From assembly GCA_030152605.1 (NCBI GenBank), contig JASLJB010000270.1, positions 1 to 14,524 on the forward strand: DNA of 14,524 nt, given 5' to 3'. The position numbers were made by a program, and so were the translations under genes. This DNA comes from Acinetobacter sp. GTDB lineage: Bacteria > Pseudomonadota > Gammaproteobacteria > Pseudomonadales > Moraxellaceae. Each line of letters starts with the position of its first letter. The stretch's first letter is position 1. Shown one piece after another: positions 13,479 to 14,524 of the stretch. The notes beneath the pieces were generated by a model, which had not been told where the DNA came from, ran no database searches, and worked only from the letters and a program-made list of their open reading frames with translations.

Positions 13479-14234
13479 ATGCAGAGTTATCAAACATTAT
13501 CGGCGCAGGTTTATCAGTTGGATAAACCCATTGGCTGTAGTTTTGGCGATGTGGAATATTACGCAGCGCGATTAAGTGGTGTCGTCGGTAAGATCTTAGA
13601 GCCTGCGGTGGGGACAGGGCGCATCTTGATTCCCTTGTTGCAGCAAGGTTATGACATTCAAGGATTTGATTGTTCTGAGCCTATGCTAAAAATCTGTCAG
13701 CAGAATCTCAGTGACGCAGCTTTCGATCCGGAACGCGTCTATGCGGCGCAGTTAGAACGCTTTGTGACGGAACAACGCTATGCCGCGATTATCATTCCCA
13801 CAGGTTCATTTTTGTTGTTGGATGATGAAGAGAAGGCGATCGCGGCATTGCAACAATGCTATCAAAGCTTGCTCACTGGTGGTCGATTGATCTTTGATAT
13901 TTTCTTTCAGCACCAATTCAAAGTTGGTGATTCAGTGATCAAAACTTTTGATTGTGCGAATGATCAGTTTATTACGTTAAGCATGACATCTTCTGCAATT
14001 GATTATGTACGCCAGGTGACCACAACCCATCATCGCTATGATCTGTGGGATCAGAACGGTGGCTGTATTCAAAGTGAATTTGAGGTGTTTAAACTCAAGT
14101 GGTTTGGTTTGTCAGAACTAAAGCGTATTTTAATCGAGATTGGATTTCGTGATATTCAATTCTCTGCAGATTATCAACATTTAGCTCCAGTTCAGAATCA
14201 AAGCCAAGTTATTAGCGTTGAAGCCAGTAAATAG
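13479..14234 (+). CDS. Class I SAM-dependent methyltransferase, substrate unknown
   Basis: The 251-residue protein shows the Rossmann-type SAM-binding motif I ILEPAVGTGRIL at about residues 39-50 and the acidic residue of motif II in GFDCSEPM (Asp64). IIIPTGSFLLLDDEE follows at the position of motif IV, and a later LLTGGRLIFDIF strand is typical of the fold. The rest resembles small-molecule methyltransferases of the Methyltransf_25/11 type, with no clue to the substrate. The ATG at 13479 is chosen over the GTG at 13458 because AGAAGAGG lies just upstream. The gap after the thioesterase is 80 bases with no clear terminator, so they may be cotranscribed. Confidence 0.85.
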   Translation: MQSYQTLSAQVYQLDKPIGCSFGDVEYYAARLSGVVGKILEPAVGTGRILIPLLQQGYDIQGFDCSEPMLKICQQNLSDAAFDPERVYAAQLERFVTEQRYAAIIIPTGSFLLLDDEEKAIAALQQCYQSLLTGGRLIFDIFFQHQFKVGDSVIKTFDCANDQFITLSMTSSAIDYVRQVTTTHHRYDLWDQNGGCIQSEFEVFKLKWFGLSELKRILIEIGFRDIQFSADYQHLAPVQNQSQVISVEASK

Positions 14235-14250
14235 TCTTCTCCCGATTGGC

Positions 14251-14350
14251 GCGGGGTTAAAAAACCGCATCCCAAATGCCTTCTGTGGAAATGAGCGGGA
14301 TTAAAATACCGCACCCCAACCGCTCTGCTTGGAAATGAGACGGGATAAAG
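14251..14350. repeat. Tandem ~44-bp repeat, two full copies and a partial third
   Basis: Copies start at 14251 and 14295, each with GCGGG, TTAAAA, ACCGC and CCCAA and ending in TGGAAATGA (14286-14294 and 14330-14338). A third start, ACGGGATAAAGG, follows at 14340. Each full copy can form GCGG-N10-CCGC with an A/T-rich loop. Copies differ at several positions, so the duplication is not recent. It lies just after the methyltransferase stop and could contribute to its mRNA end. No T run follows the stems. Confidence 0.65.
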
Positions 14351-14470
14351 GAGTGAAATTGCTGCAGAAGTGGACTATTTTTGCAAGGTCTATGTATTTT
14401 TAATCAGTGACTGCTTATACTGTGGCTCATCTTTGAAACATCCTTTTTTTCACGTCATGTATGCTGACAG

Positions 14471-14499
14471 TTGCGAGTCCATGATTGTGCACATATTTT
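14471..14499 (+). promoter_or_regulatory. Candidate promoter near the right edge
   Basis: TTGCGA and TATTTT lie 17 bases apart, each matching four of six consensus positions. Start of transcription would fall around 14506, only about five bases before the ATG at 14511, so either the transcript is nearly leaderless or the true promoter is upstream. TATACT at 14416-14421 is an alternative -10 without a good -35. Confidence 0.25.
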
Positions 14500-14510
14500 T
14501 AGAGTAGTTT

Positions 14511-14524
14511 ATGGCAGTAGCTAA
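14511..14524 (+). CDS. Possible start of a gene cut off by the window edge
   Basis: ATG at 14511 opens a frame reading Met-Ala-Val-Ala before the window ends. Upstream AGAGTAG is a weak ribosome binding site eight bases away, and a candidate promoter precedes it. With four codons no product can be named, and the frame may not be a gene. Confidence 0.3.

Noticed and set aside
14251..14350. CRISPR-like repeats
   Set aside because: Copies are directly adjacent and diverged, with no unique spacers and no cas genes nearby.

Overview
The window is a stretch of ordinary chromosomal DNA from a gammaproteobacterium, most likely Acinetobacter or a close Moraxellaceae relative. The evidence is the sequence character of PdxB, Cca, MaeB, RsmE, MetF and AhcY, plus the mix of housekeeping genes; no species can be named from sequence reading alone. 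No transposase, integrase, phage gene, CRISPR array, tRNA or rRNA was seen.

Layout. Positions 1-80 (minus) hold the first codons of argG, which diverges from a plus-strand pair, pdxB (PLP synthesis) and epmA (EF-P lysylation), overlapping by one base. Next comes a long minus-strand run, read right to left: ahcY (12572-11190), metF (10979-10137), rsmE (10072-9353), a membrane PAS-GGDEF-EAL c-di-GMP protein (9202-6335), maeB (6205-3935) and cca (3848-2610). Cca converges on epmA. To the right of ahcY, and divergent from it, are a hotdog-fold acyl-CoA thioesterase (12964-13398) and a class I SAM-dependent methyltransferase (13479-14234). The window ends four codons into a possible further gene.

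How the genes fit together. The clearest functional unit is methyl-cycle metabolism. AhcY removes S-adenosylhomocysteine (SAH), MetF makes 5-methyl-THF to remethylate homocysteine, and RsmE and the orphan methyltransferase are SAM users that produce SAH. The ahcY leader (about 12617-12758) matches the architecture of the SAH riboswitch: P1, the pseudoknot helix, the P4 hairpin and the core CCAGGCTCG are all present. It starts a few bases downstream of a good sigma70-type promoter. This is the strongest non-coding find.

Other non-coding structure. The 210-base ahcY-metF gap contains two elaborate stem-loops, a nested rod and a 16-bp hairpin, that match no family I recognise. A terminator-like hairpin covers the ribosome binding site of cca. 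Small tandem repeats lie after epmA, before the thioesterase and after the methyltransferase. Several promoter regions carry palindromes that look like operators.
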